In this document: piece after piece, positions 1 through 16,241 of the stretch
Numbering within the stretch: position 1 is the stretch's first letter
How the letters are laid out: every line of letters starts with the position of its first letter
Assembly: GCF_039839375.1 (NCBI RefSeq)
Contig: NZ_JBDOQU010000017.1
Coordinates: forward strand, 54,051 to 118,050
Length of the DNA stretch: 64,000 nucleotides
Origin: JBDOQU01 sp039839375
GTDB taxonomy: Bacteria; Pseudomonadota; Alphaproteobacteria; DSM-16000; Inquilinaceae
Reading direction: 5' to 3'
Translations under genes and position numbers: made by a program
The notes under the pieces: generated by a model
Databases searched by the model: none
The model's input: the letters and a program-made list of their open reading frames with translations, nothing else
What the model was told of the DNA's origin: nothing

Positions 1-148
1 CGGGATTGGTCCAGGCCTCCCGCACGGCATGGACGCCGAACAGGATGCGCTCCGGCGACGCGCCTGCGATCGGCGGGCGGCGGTCATGGCCTCTGGAGGA
101 TGAACGGGCGGGCTTGCCCCGGCGGGGCGGGCGGCGGGATGCTGACAT
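1..148 (-). CDS. rlmB: 23S rRNA (guanosine-2'-O)-methyltransferase RlmB, N-terminus only (cut by window edge)
   Basis: Reading the minus strand from an ATG at 148-146 gives a basic, disordered leader (Met-Ser-Ala-Ser-Arg-Arg...) followed by ERILFGVHAVREAWTNP, the conserved start of the SpoU/TrmH substrate-binding domain of RlmB. RlmB methylates G2251 of 23S rRNA. Only about 49 residues lie in the window; the knotted SAM-binding domain is outside it. The position next to tRNA-Tyr/tRNA-Gly/tuf matches the usual alphaproteobacterial order. It is transcribed away from the toxin-antitoxin pair. The family call rests on the short GVHAVREA motif plus synteny. Confidence 0.8.
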   Translation of the reverse strand, partial: MSASRRPPRRGKPARSSSRGHDRRPPIAGASPERILFGVHAVREAWTNP

Positions 149-186
149 GGCCGCGATCCTGCCGGGACACGCGCGATTTCGCCAGC

Positions 187-229
187 TTGATTATCACGGG
201 CATGCGCATAGATTTGTAATTCAATTGCA
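187..229 (+). promoter_or_regulatory. Candidate promoter and operator of the toxin-antitoxin module
   Basis: A possible -35 TTGATT (187-192) and -10 TAGATT (209-214) are separated by 16 bp. Directly downstream is a near-palindrome, TGTAATT-C-AATTGCA (215-229, 6 of 7 arm positions pair). This position suits autorepression by the RelB-type antitoxin. It was assigned by eye and is an inference. Confidence 0.35.
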
Positions 230-261
230 TTATCCGCAGCCTGATAGGGGAGAGACGGACG

Positions 262-570
262 ATGGCGACGAACGCGCTGGTGCAAACGCGAATCGATCCC
301 GTGATAAAGAAGCGGGCGGCGGCGGTGCTGGAGGATATGGGCCTCACCGTCTCGGACGCCGTTCGTATACTCCTGACCCGCATCGCGAAAGAAGGCGCGC
401 TGCCGTTCGCGCTGATGGACGATGGCAAGGCCCACGACGAATGGTTCCGCGCCAAAATCCGCGAGGCTCTGGAGGATCAAAATCCTCCCGTTTCCCATGA
501 GGAGGTGGAGGCCCGGTTCGCCGGCCGGCGCGCGGCGGCGCGTCGCGGGCTCGCCGATGGTGATGCGTGA
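262..570 (+). CDS. RelB/DinJ-family antitoxin
   Basis: 102-residue protein with a ribbon-helix-helix N-terminus (about residues 5-45: NALVQTRIDP, then GLTVSDAVRILLTRIA), the signature of RelB/DinJ antitoxins, which dimerise to bind DNA and wrap the toxin with their C-terminal tail. The tail here (residues 55-102) is charged and Arg/Ala-rich, as expected for a toxin-binding segment. Its stop overlaps the GTG start of the next gene by 4 bp, the usual translational coupling of such modules. A palindrome just upstream is a plausible autoregulatory operator. The pair lies between rlmB and tRNA-Tyr, where the conserved neighbourhood normally has no such genes. Confidence 0.85.
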   Translation: MATNALVQTRIDPVIKKRAAAVLEDMGLTVSDAVRILLTRIAKEGALPFALMDDGKAHDEWFRAKIREALEDQNPPVSHEEVEARFAGRRAAARRGLADGDA

Positions 571-854
571 GGCTCGAATGGTCGATCCCCGCCCTGAGGG
601 ATCGCGAGGAGATATTCGATCATATCGAAGCGGAGGACCCCAGGGCGGCCATAGCGGTCGATGAAGCCATTTCCGGGCAGATCGGGAGACTTCGCCATTT
701 TCCCGAAAGCGGCCGCCTCGGCCGTATCGAAGGTACGCGGGAGATGGTCGTCGCCGGAACGCCCTATGTTGTCGGTTACTGCATCACAGGTGAAGTGGTC
801 CGCATTCTTCGCGTCCTTCACGGCGCCCGGCGATGGCCGGAGGATGGGCTGTGA
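567..854 (+). CDS. RelE/ParE-superfamily toxin
   Basis: 95-residue protein beginning at a GTG that overlaps the antitoxin stop. It has the ParE/RelE fold pattern: WSIPALRDREEIFDHIEAEDP helix, FPESGRLGRIEGTREMVVAGTPYVVGYCI core and a C-terminal VRILRVLHGARRWP strand. The GTREMVV...PYVVGY...RILRVLHG...W pattern is closer to ParE (gyrase poison) than to ribosome-dependent RelE, although the partner antitoxin is RelB/DinJ-like; such mixed pairings are common. The target is therefore uncertain. It is followed by a gene-free stretch leading into tRNA-Tyr. Confidence 0.85.
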   Translation: MRLEWSIPALRDREEIFDHIEAEDPRAAIAVDEAISGQIGRLRHFPESGRLGRIEGTREMVVAGTPYVVGYCITGEVVRILRVLHGARRWPEDGL

Positions 855-931
855 ACCAGACACATGCCGAACGCATTCACCGCCGCCCGTCCGCGCCGGT
901 ATCGCATTGTCGAAATAGTCGGCGGAATCGG

Positions 932-960
932 TTGACAGGGGCGTTCAAATTCTCTTACTT
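932..960 (+). promoter_or_regulatory. Candidate promoter for the tRNA-Tyr/tRNA-Gly/tuf transcript
   Basis: A perfect -35 TTGACA (932-937) is followed after about 17 bp by a T/A-rich -10 candidate (around 953-960, TTACTT). It lies about 55 bp upstream of tRNA-Tyr. The -35 is convincing; the -10 is weak. Confidence 0.5.
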
Positions 961-1013
961 CCGCTCGCCGTTCAGCCGGCCAAGGGGAGAGATTCCCGGG
1001 TCGCCGGTCCCTT

Positions 1014-1098
1014 GGAGGGGTGGCCGAGTGGTTAAAGGCAGCAGACTGTAAATCTGCCCGCATAGCGTACGCTGGTTCGAATCCAGCCCCCTCCACCA
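1014..1098 (+). tRNA. tRNA-Tyr (GTA)
   Basis: An 85-nt class II tRNA. The acceptor GGAGGGG (1014-1020) pairs with CCCCTCC (1088-1094), followed by discriminator A and an encoded CCA (1096-1098). The anticodon GTA sits in ACTGTAAATC. A long variable arm and the T-loop GGTTCGAATCC are present. Confidence 0.95.
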
Positions 1099-1145
1099 CC
1101 GATCTACCGGCCCGGCCGAACGGACCTGAGCCCGAGGTGCAGCGG

Positions 1146-1219
1146 GCGGGTGTAGCTCAATGGTAGAGCAGCAGCCTTCCAAGCTGAATACGGGGGTTCG
1201 ATTCCCCTCACCCGCTCCA
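1146..1219 (+). tRNA. tRNA-Gly (TCC)
   Basis: A 74-nt tRNA. The acceptor GCGGGTG (1146-1152) pairs with CACCCGC (1209-1215), followed by discriminator T and an encoded CCA. The anticodon TCC lies in CTTCCAAG; D-loop AGCTCAATGGTAGAGC and T-loop GGTTCGATTCC are present. It lies 47 bp after tRNA-Tyr and 92 bp before tuf and is probably cotranscribed with both. Confidence 0.95.
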
Positions 1220-1311
1220 TCCCTTCCCGACCGTTCGGGGAAGGGACCCTGGGGCACCCGGTTGGTCTGGTTCAGCCTCTTCCATGGGGCGCTCGCATAG
1301 GAAGTGACGAG

Positions 1312-2502
<1,191 letters not shown>

Positions 2503-2530
2503 GGCTGTCCCCGCGACGCGGGGATGCGAA

Positions 2531-2568
2531 GGGCGCCGGAACGAAAGCTCCGGCGCCCTTCCTCTTTA
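2531..2568 (+). terminator. Rho-independent terminator after tuf copy 1
   Basis: A perfect 10-bp stem, GGGCGCCGGA (2531-2540) with TCCGGCGCCC (2549-2558), has an 8-nt loop and is followed by a T-rich tract (TTCCTCTTTATT). Confidence 0.85.
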
Positions 2569-2571
2569 TTG

Positions 2572-2691
2572 GTCATTCCGGACTTGATCCGGAATCCATG
2601 GGGCATCGCCGCTTTCACCGGCGGAGAAGAGCAGGGCCCAGCCCCTGCCAGCCTCGACGCCGAATGGATGCTGGATCAGGTCCAGCATGAC
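2572..2691 (-). repeat. Dispersed intergenic repeat, family A, copy 1
   Basis: About 120 bp starting GTCATTCCGGACTTGATCC and ending with TGGATCAGGTCCAGCATGAC. Both ends are short internal palindromes. The same element occurs at 32470-32735 (interrupted), 50656-50775 and, degraded, at 63818-63921. This copy is inverted relative to the others. It sits between the tuf terminator and the tRNA-Trp promoter region and contains no gene. Confidence 0.8.
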
Positions 2692-2728
2692 ATGATTCAG
2701 GATATCCCTGCCGGTTTCAGATTAACCC

Positions 2729-2756
2729 TTGCCTGTTCGCCCTCAGTCCTTTAGAA
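2729..2756 (+). promoter_or_regulatory. Candidate promoter for tRNA-Trp/secE/nusG
   Basis: TTGCCT (2729-2734), a 16-bp spacer and TTAGAA (2751-2756) lie about 75 bp upstream of tRNA-Trp. The matches to consensus are modest. A promoter is needed here because a terminator closes the preceding tuf unit. Confidence 0.3.
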
Positions 2757-2830
2757 GCGCGTTTCGCCGTTCGATCGGGAGGTCGCGCGGCCTGTGTCGC
2801 GGACGCGTCGGCGCGGCTTTCCGGCTCAAT

Positions 2831-2906
2831 AGGAGTGTAGCTCAACTGGTAGAGCACCGGTCTCCAAAACCGGGGGCTGGGGGTTCGAGCCCCTCCACTC
2901 CTGCCA
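2831..2906 (+). tRNA. tRNA-Trp (CCA)
   Basis: A 76-nt tRNA. The acceptor AGGAGTG (2831-2837) pairs with CACTCCT (2896-2902); discriminator G and an encoded CCA follow. The anticodon CCA is in TCTCCAAAAC. It is immediately upstream of secE, the common arrangement in proteobacteria. Confidence 0.95.
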
Positions 2907-2950
2907 CGCGGCGCAAGCCCGCCAAACGCGGATAAGAAGTCAGATTCAAG

Positions 2951-3148
2951 ATGGCCAGAACCAACCCGATAGAATTTACCCGGCAGGTCCGGCAGGAGGT
3001 CGCCAAGGTGACCTGGCCGAGCCGGAAGGAAACGGGCGTCACGACCGCGATGGTGTTCGTGTTCGTGTTCATCATGGCCATTTTCTTCCTGCTGGTCGAC
3101 CAGGTGGCCGGCTGGCTCGTTAGTTTCGTCATCGGTCTGGGGGCCTAA
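2951..3148 (+). CDS. secE: Preprotein translocase subunit SecE
   Basis: 65-residue single-span form of SecE, the clamp subunit that stabilises SecY in the SecYEG channel. The conserved amphipathic segment RQEVAKVTWPSRKET (about residues 13-27) precedes one hydrophobic transmembrane helix (about 31-58). The short, one-TM form is usual outside the gammaproteobacteria. It starts 44 bp after tRNA-Trp and ends 6 bp before nusG, so the two are surely cotranscribed. Confidence 0.95.
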   Translation: MARTNPIEFTRQVRQEVAKVTWPSRKETGVTTAMVFVFVFIMAIFFLLVDQVAGWLVSFVIGLGA

Positions 3149-3154
3149 CGATCC

Positions 3155-3685
3155 ATGGCGATGCGTTGGTACGTCGTCCACGTCTATTCGAACTTCGAGA
3201 AGAAGGTCGCCGAATCGATCCGCGAACAGGCGGCTCAGAAGGGGCTGGAAGACAGGTTCGAGGAGATCTCGGTGCCCACCGAAGAGGTGGTGGAGATGCG
3301 CCGGGGCCAGAAGATCAATGCCGAACGGAAGTTCTTCCCCGGCTACGTGCTGGTGAAGATGGACCTGACGGATGAGAGCTGGCACCTCATCAAGAACACG
3401 CCGAAGGTGACCGGATTCCTCGGTTCGCGCGGCAAGCCGCTGCCGATCTCCGACGCCGAGGCCGAGCGCATCCTGCGCCAGGTGCAGGAAGGCATCGACC
3501 GGCCGAAGCCGTCGATCACCTTCGAGATCGGGGAGCAGGTGCGCGTCGCCGACGGGCCCTTCACCTCGTTCAACGGCACGGTGGAGGAAGTCGACGAGGA
3601 GCGGGCGCGGCTCAAGGTCGCGGTGTCGATCTTCGGGCGTGCGACTCCGGTCGAGCTGGAATATACGCAGGTCGAGAAGGTCTGA
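3155..3685 (+). CDS. nusG: Transcription termination/antitermination factor NusG
   Basis: 176-residue protein with the NGN domain (WYVVHVYSNFEKKVAESI..., residues 5-115, including FFPGYVLVKM) and a C-terminal KOW domain (about 122-176, with VRVADGPFTSFNGTVEEVD). It binds the RNA polymerase clamp, suppresses pausing and links polymerase to Rho or ribosomal S10. It is directly downstream of secE and begins at ATG 3155; a second in-frame ATG lies two codons later and is equally possible. Confidence 0.97.
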   Translation: MAMRWYVVHVYSNFEKKVAESIREQAAQKGLEDRFEEISVPTEEVVEMRRGQKINAERKFFPGYVLVKMDLTDESWHLIKNTPKVTGFLGSRGKPLPISDAEAERILRQVQEGIDRPKPSITFEIGEQVRVADGPFTSFNGTVEEVDEERARLKVAVSIFGRATPVELEYTQVEKV

Positions 3686-3694
3686 TCTTAAATT

Positions 3695-3717
3695 CGGGGC
3701 CGGGAAGCCGGTCCCCG
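3695..3717 (+). promoter_or_regulatory. Hairpin in the nusG-rplK spacer (possible L11-operon leader element)
   Basis: CGGGGCCGG (3695-3703) pairs with CCGG-T-CCCCG (3708-3717) around a GAAG loop, with one bulged T. It has no T tract and so is not a terminator. The 127-bp spacer before rplK is where a leader for L1 feedback would be expected. The assignment is an inference. Confidence 0.35.
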
Positions 3718-3812
3718 TGAAGCGCGCGGGAGGCTGAAGCCATGGCCGCACCGCGCATCCCAGGACGCCGGGGCCATGTGCCTTCGGCGTCGATCCTTTG
3801 AAGGGAAAGACG

Positions 3813-4244
3813 ATGGCTAAGAAAGTTGTCGGTCTCATCAAGCTGCAGGTGCCCGCGGGCGCAGCTAACCCGTCGCCGCCGATCGGGCCAGCGCTGGGTC
3901 AGCGCGGCTTGAACATCATGGAGTTCTGCAAGGCGTTCAACGCCCAGACACAGAATCTCGAGAAGGGCATGCCGATCCCGGTGGTCATCACGGCCTACGG
4001 TGATCGCACCTTCACGTTCGTCACCAAGACCCCGCCCGCCAGCTATTTCCTGAAGAAGGCGGCCGGCGTCTCCAGTGGCCACAAGACCCCGTCCAAGGGC
4101 TTTGCCGGTAAGGTCAAGGAAAGCCAGCTGCGCGAGATCGCGGAGACCAAGATGGCCGACCTGAACGCCAACGATGTCGACGCGGCGGTGGAGATGATCC
4201 GCGGTTCCGCCCGTTCGATGGGCCTCGACGTGGTGGAGGGCTGA
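3813..4244 (+). CDS. rplK: 50S ribosomal protein L11
   Basis: 143-residue L11, which binds the GTPase-associated region of 23S rRNA and the base of the L7/L12 stalk. The hallmark N-terminus (MAKKVVGLIKLQVPAG, then PSPPIGPALGQRG) and the C-terminal RNA-binding domain ending GSARSMGLDVVEG are intact. ATG 3813 is preferred over an in-frame TTG at 3798, because it gives the conserved MAKK start and has AAGGGA just upstream. The gene is 3 bp from rplA. Confidence 0.97.
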   Translation: MAKKVVGLIKLQVPAGAANPSPPIGPALGQRGLNIMEFCKAFNAQTQNLEKGMPIPVVITAYGDRTFTFVTKTPPASYFLKKAAGVSSGHKTPSKGFAGKVKESQLREIAETKMADLNANDVDAAVEMIRGSARSMGLDVVEG

Positions 4245-4247
4245 TCC

Positions 4248-4964
4248 ATGGGCCGCATGACAAAGCGTTTCCGCAAGGCGTCCGAAGGGCTGAACGCCGA
4301 GACGACCTACGGCATCCCCGAGGCGATCAAGCTGATCAAGTCGCGCGCCATCGCGAAGTTCGATGAGACGATCGAGATCGCGATGAATCTCGGCATCGAT
4401 CCGCGCCACGCCGACCAGATGGTCCGCGGCGTCGTCCAGCTGCCGAACGGCACGGGCAAGAGCGTCCGCGTCGCCGTCTTCGCCAAGGGCGACAAGGCGG
4501 AGGCCGCGAAGGCCGCCGGCGCCGACATCGTCGGCGCGGAGGATCTGGCGCAGGAGATTCAGGACGGCCGGATGGATTTCGACCGCTGCATCGCCACGCC
4601 GGACATGATGGCCGTCGTCGGCCGGCTGGGTAAGGTGCTTGGTCCGCGCGGCCTCATGCCGAACCCGAAGCTGGGCACCGTGACCCCGGACGTCGCCGCC
4701 GCCGTGAACGCCGCCAAGGCGGGCTCGGTCGAGTTCCGGGCCGAGAAGGCGGGCATCGTCCATGCCGGCGTCGGCAAGGCCAGCTTCACCGAGGAGGCGC
4801 TGGTCGAGAATGTCAGCGCGTTCGTCGGCGCGATCATCCGCGCGAAGCCCAGCGGGGCCAAGGGCGCCTTCGTCAAGAAGGTGTCGGTCAGCTCCACCAT
4901 GGGGCCGAGCGTGAAGCTCGACATCAGCAAGCTGAGCGCCGAGTCCGGCGCCAAGGCTGCCTGA
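4248..4964 (+). CDS. rplA: 50S ribosomal protein L1
   Basis: 238-residue L1 of the ribosomal exit-site stalk, which helps eject deacylated tRNA and in many bacteria represses its own operon. The conserved block with MAVVGRLGKVLGPRGLMPNPKLGTV is present, with the C-terminal KKVSVSSTMGPSVKLD. The start may be ATG 4248 or ATG 4257 (MTKRFRKASEG); the former is 3 bp after rplK. A structured leader of about 300 bp follows. Confidence 0.97.
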   Translation: MGRMTKRFRKASEGLNAETTYGIPEAIKLIKSRAIAKFDETIEIAMNLGIDPRHADQMVRGVVQLPNGTGKSVRVAVFAKGDKAEAAKAAGADIVGAEDLAQEIQDGRMDFDRCIATPDMMAVVGRLGKVLGPRGLMPNPKLGTVTPDVAAAVNAAKAGSVEFRAEKAGIVHAGVGKASFTEEALVENVSAFVGAIIRAKPSGAKGAFVKKVSVSSTMGPSVKLDISKLSAESGAKAA

Positions 4965-5270
4965 CGAAGGCTTTAAGGAATGCCGCCGGAATGGTTCCGA
5001 CCATCCCGGCGACAGGCCGGCCGGGGTGACCCGGGCGGCCAACCTGTCCGAGACTGCGGGTGGGCCGGAAACGGCCATAAGTCCCGCATAGACGGGAGAA
5101 AGAGACCGAGGATTTCCAGAAGGGCCGGTATTCCGGCGCTTCGGTGGTCTTGGGCTTGGACTTCTGGGACAGGCGAAGCGGATCGGCCGCCGCCCCCTTG
5201 GGGCTAACGCCGGTTCTTGTGCAATGGGGTCCCCCGGCACCGCCGGAATCCCCAATGACGGAGGCGATCC
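4965..5270 (+). promoter_or_regulatory. Probable L10(L12) autoregulatory leader ahead of rplJ
   Basis: This 306-bp non-coding stretch between rplA and rplJ is full of stem-loops. One is ATGGT-TCCG-ACCAT near 4990-5005. Another is GGCCG-GAAA-CGGCC (5063-5076), with a GNRA tetraloop. CCCG-CATAGA-CGGG follows near 5083-5096, and an outer GGGG...CCCC helix flanks 5225-5255. In E. coli and other bacteria the L10-L7/L12 complex binds a leader RNA exactly here to repress rplJL translation. The position and structure support that role; the RNA family assignment was not computed. Confidence 0.6.
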
Positions 5271-5789
5271 GTGAACCGTACACAGAAGGAAGAAAAGGTC
5301 GCCGCCTTGCATGAGTCGCTGAAGGAGGCTGTGCTGGTGATCGTTGCTCACCAGAATGGCCTTTCGGTCGGTGAATCGACCGATCTTCGGCGGCGTATGT
5401 ACCAGGCGGGTGCCAACTTCCGCGTTACGAAGAACAGGCTCGCCCGTATCGCCCTGAAGGGTACCCGGTTCGAGGGTCTTGACGACCTGTTCACCGGTCC
5501 GACCGCCGTGGCCTTCTCTGAAGATCCGGTGGCCGCGGCCAAGGTGGCGGTCGAGTTCGCCAAGAAGAACGACAAGCTGACGATCGTCGGCGGGTCGCTT
5601 GGCGATCAGAAGCTCGATATCGCGGGTGTTGAAGCGTTGGCCAAGCTGCCGTCCCTGGACGAGCTGCGCGGCAGGTTGGTTGGCATGATCCAGACCCCGG
5701 CGACCCGTATCGCCGGTGTGGTTCAGGCCCCGGCTGGCCAGTTGGCCCGCGTTTTCGGCGCCTATGCCCGCAAGGACGAGGCGGCGTAA
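5271..5789 (+). CDS. rplJ: 50S ribosomal protein L10
   Basis: 172-residue L10, which anchors the L7/L12 dimers to the ribosome stalk base. The N-terminal domain (NRTQKEEKVAALHESLKEA...LRRMYQAGANFRVTKNRLARIALKGT) binds 23S rRNA, and the C-terminal helix ending VFGAYARKDEAA carries the L12 dimers. The GTG at 5271 is used as start, with GGAGG a few bases upstream. In E. coli L10 is the operon's feedback repressor. Confidence 0.97.
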   Translation: MNRTQKEEKVAALHESLKEAVLVIVAHQNGLSVGESTDLRRRMYQAGANFRVTKNRLARIALKGTRFEGLDDLFTGPTAVAFSEDPVAAAKVAVEFAKKNDKLTIVGGSLGDQKLDIAGVEALAKLPSLDELRGRLVGMIQTPATRIAGVVQAPAGQLARVFGAYARKDEAA

Positions 5790-5840
5790 GCCGAATTTCC
5801 CAAGTACCCAGACCAAGCCAAGACATCTAGGAGTATCGAA

Positions 5841-6221
5841 ATGGCTGACCTGTCCAAGCTCGTTGACGAGCTTTCGAGCCTGACCGTCCTCGAGGCGGCC
5901 GAGCTTTCCAAGCTGCTGGAAGAGAAGTGGGGCGTTTCCGCCGCCGCTCCGGTCGCCGTGGCCGGCGTTGCCGCCGCTGGCGGCGGTGAAGCCGCCGCCG
6001 CCGAGGAGAAGGATAGCTTCGACGTTATCCTCGCCGGCGCGGGCGACAAGAAGATCAATGTCATCAAGGAAGTCCGCGCGATCACGGGCCTCGGGCTGAA
6101 GGAAGCCAAGGACCTGGTCGAAGGCGCGCCGAAGCCCGTCAAGGAAGGCGCGACCAAGGACGAAGCCGAGAAGCTCAAGAAACAGCTTGAAGAAGCGGGC
6201 GCGACGGTCGAAGTTAAGTAA
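5841..6221 (+). CDS. rplL: 50S ribosomal protein L7/L12
   Basis: 126-residue stalk protein that recruits translation GTPases. The order is an N-terminal dimerisation domain (residues 1-35), an Ala/Gly-rich flexible hinge (about 36-56) and a C-terminal globular domain (DSFDVILAGAGDKKINVIKEVRAITGLGLKEAKDLVEGAP...). The hinge contains several Ala-Ala repeats but is of normal length. A ribosome-binding site, AGGAG, lies 10 bp before the ATG. Confidence 0.98.
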   Translation: MADLSKLVDELSSLTVLEAAELSKLLEEKWGVSAAAPVAVAGVAAAGGGEAAAAEEKDSFDVILAGAGDKKINVIKEVRAITGLGLKEAKDLVEGAPKPVKEGATKDEAEKLKKQLEEAGATVEVK

Positions 6222-6264
6222 GGATCGCGTGCTGAAGATCGTTGTTGACATATCGACGCCCGAA

Positions 6265-6318
6265 GGCGGCAAACCCCCTGGGAAACCAGGGCGGTTTGCC
6301 GCCTAAAGGCGTCTTTTG
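6265..6318 (+). terminator. Strong hairpin/attenuator between rplL and rpoB
   Basis: GGCGGCAAACC (6265-6275) pairs with GGTTTGCCGCC (6293-6303). Continuing inwards, CCCTGG (6276-6281) pairs with CCAGGG (6286-6291) across one bulge and a GAAA loop, making about 17 bp in all. TAAAGGCGTCTTTTGCG follows, an imperfect T tract. In E. coli an attenuator at this exact place lowers rpoBC transcription relative to rplJL, and the same role is likely here. Confidence 0.7.
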
Positions 6319-6524
6319 CGCTGCCGCGGCGTCGGTGGAGGGTTGGCCCCCCGGATTGATTTCGATCGACAGGGACCGGCCCTCGACCGCCGCCACGGGT
6401 GCGGAGCACGGTTTGTTTTTTGAGGATACCGGGATCGCTTCCCGGCCCGACGGGGCCAAGGGCGGCGGTTCCTCTTTGCCGTTTTCGGACGGCATGCCAC
6501 TGATTTCAGTCTTGAGGGGCATAC

Positions 6525-10697
<4,173 letters not shown>

Positions 10698-10719
10698 TCG
10701 CTGAAAGACAAATGCTTAT

Positions 10720-10746
10720 CCGGCGGACGCACGGGGTGTCCGCCGG
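10720..10746 (+). promoter_or_regulatory. Hairpin between rpoB and rpoC
   Basis: CCGGCGGAC (10720-10728) pairs perfectly with GTCCGCCGG (10738-10746) around a 9-nt loop in the 97-bp rpoB-rpoC spacer. No T tract follows, so it is more likely an RNA-processing or stability element than a terminator. Confidence 0.5.
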
Positions 10747-10794
10747 TTCCAGGTCCATGCTGCGAGGGATAGCCCCTCAGGGAGTTCGGTTGCC

Positions 10795-15135
<4,341 letters not shown>

Positions 15136-15158
15136 TCCCGCTCCGGCGGGCCGCCGCG

Positions 15159-15205
15159 AAGCCCCCTCTTCGATCCGTCGAGGAGGGGGCTTTTATTTTC
15201 TTTGT
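15159..15205 (+). terminator. Terminator of the rpoBC operon
   Basis: AAGCCCCCTC (15159-15168) pairs with GAGGGGGCTT (15183-15192). An inner TCGA/TCGA helix closes a TCCG loop, and TTTTATTTTCTTTG follows. It is a classic intrinsic terminator. Confidence 0.9.
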
Positions 15206-15253
15206 CCGATGCTCTAGTTTGCCCTCGATACCCGAAGCGAAAGGCTGCGCGAC

Positions 15254-15883
15254 GTGACCATGACCCATGATCGTTTCCTGCTGGACGAGGATCCCGATCA
15301 CCCCCAGCCGACCGAAGCCAGGCCCGAGGGCGTGGTCAACGAGTTGGAAACCCGCCTTCTCAACAAACGGAAGGTGCTGATCTTCGGTGAGATCAACGAC
15401 AAGGTGGCCCGCGACGCCACGGCCCGGCTGCTGGCGCTCGCCGAGGATTCCGACAAGACGATCGACATCTATGTGAACTCGCCCGGCGGCCACGTCGAAT
15501 CGGGCGACACGATCCACGACGTCATCAAGTTCATCCGCTCCGCCGTCCCGATCCGGATGATCGGCACCGGCTGGGTCGCCAGCGCCGGCGCGCACATCTT
15601 CCTGGGCGCGGAGAAGGACAAGCGGTTCTGCCTGCCCAACACCCGCTTCCTGCTGCACCAGCCGATCGGCGGCGTGCGCGGCCCGGCCGTCGATATCGAT
15701 ATCGAGGCGCGGGAGATCATCAAGATGCGCGAACGCATCAACCGCATCATCTCCGAGGAGACGGGCCAGCCGCTGGAGCGCGTGGCGAAGGACACCGACC
15801 GGAACTACTGGATGTCCGCCCAGGAAGCCTCCGCCTACGGCATGGTCCACAAGATCGTCACCTCCATGAACGAGCTGGACTGA
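15254..15883 (+). CDS. clpP: ClpP-family serine protease (divergent ClpP paralogue)
   Basis: 209-residue cytoplasmic protein of the ClpP fold. The catalytic triad can be read as Ser110 (GWVASAGA), His135 (LLHQP) and Asp180 (AKDTDRN). The oligomer segment INSPGG appears as VNSPGGH, and KRFCLPNTR matches the family. It differs from housekeeping ClpP, where the Ser motif is usually AASMGA, and has an acidic N-terminal extension of about 25 residues instead of the usual axial-loop leader. It is probably a second proteolytic subunit. The start is GTG 15254 or ATG 15260. It is a single-gene unit between rpoC and the str operon. Confidence 0.85.
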   Translation: MTMTHDRFLLDEDPDHPQPTEARPEGVVNELETRLLNKRKVLIFGEINDKVARDATARLLALAEDSDKTIDIYVNSPGGHVESGDTIHDVIKFIRSAVPIRMIGTGWVASAGAHIFLGAEKDKRFCLPNTRFLLHQPIGGVRGPAVDIDIEAREIIKMRERINRIISEETGQPLERVAKDTDRNYWMSAQEASAYGMVHKIVTSMNELD

Positions 15884-15928
15884 CCGGCTGGGGGAGGGGA
15901 GGGGGCGAATCCCAGCCCGCCCACCTTA

Positions 15929-15983
15929 CCTTGAGCTTGTCGAAAGGTGCGGGCACACATGGTTCGACAGGCTCACCATGAGG
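15929..15983 (-). repeat. Dispersed intergenic repeat, family B, copy 1
   Basis: About 55 bp, with CTTGAGCTTGTCGAA at one end and GGTTCGACAGGCTCACCATG at the other. Copies lie at 32749-32795 and 50805-50862, in both cases just after a family A repeat and in the opposite orientation. The ends can partly pair (TCGA and GAGC/GCTC elements). Confidence 0.75.
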
Positions 15984-16055
15984 GGCGGGGACAGGGATTC
16001 CCCACCCCCTTGACCCGAGCCCGCCGCGGAATGACCGAAGGCCGATTCCTTGCGC

Positions 16056-16084
16056 TTGACGCACCCATGGGCCATCCGTATAGT
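16056..16084 (+). promoter_or_regulatory. Strong sigma-70-type promoter of the str operon
   Basis: A -35 TTGACG (16056-16061, preceded by C) and a -10 TATAGT (16079-16084) are separated by exactly 17 bp, close to the alphaproteobacterial housekeeping consensus. Transcription would start near 16091 and give a leader of about 270 nt before rpsL. Confidence 0.65.
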
Positions 16085-16199
16085 CCGCGCGCCTTTGACG
16101 GGAGCTGGCCGTAGGCGGCGCGTCGCCTAGACGCTGATCTCGTTGAGGATGACGTCATAGCGGTCGGGGATTTCCCTGTTCCGCGTTGAACAAGCTGAT

Positions 16200-16241
16200 C
16201 CCGCCAGGCGGGCCGGAAATGGCCGCTTGGTCGGGTTTTTT
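16200..16241 (+). terminator. Leader hairpin with T6 tract upstream of rpsL (possible attenuator)
   Basis: CCCGCCA (16200-16206) can pair with TGG-T-CGGG (16228-16235) with one bulged T, enclosing a smaller GGCC-GGAAAT-GGCC hairpin, and is followed directly by TTTTTT (16236-16241). It lies between the promoter at 16056 and rpsL, so as drawn it would terminate str-operon leader transcripts unless overridden. Confidence 0.5.

Noticed and set aside
6..500. 164-codon plus-strand frame at the window start
   Set aside because: It covers the rlmB N-terminus and the antitoxin in other frames, has no similarity to known proteins and is rich in low-complexity Arg/Gly.
16132..16200. Minus-strand reading ending IPDRYDVILNEISV, looking like the C-terminus of a lost gene
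   Set aside because: It lies within the rpsL leader, upstream residues are nonsense across the hairpin, and no start or further similarity exists; probably chance.
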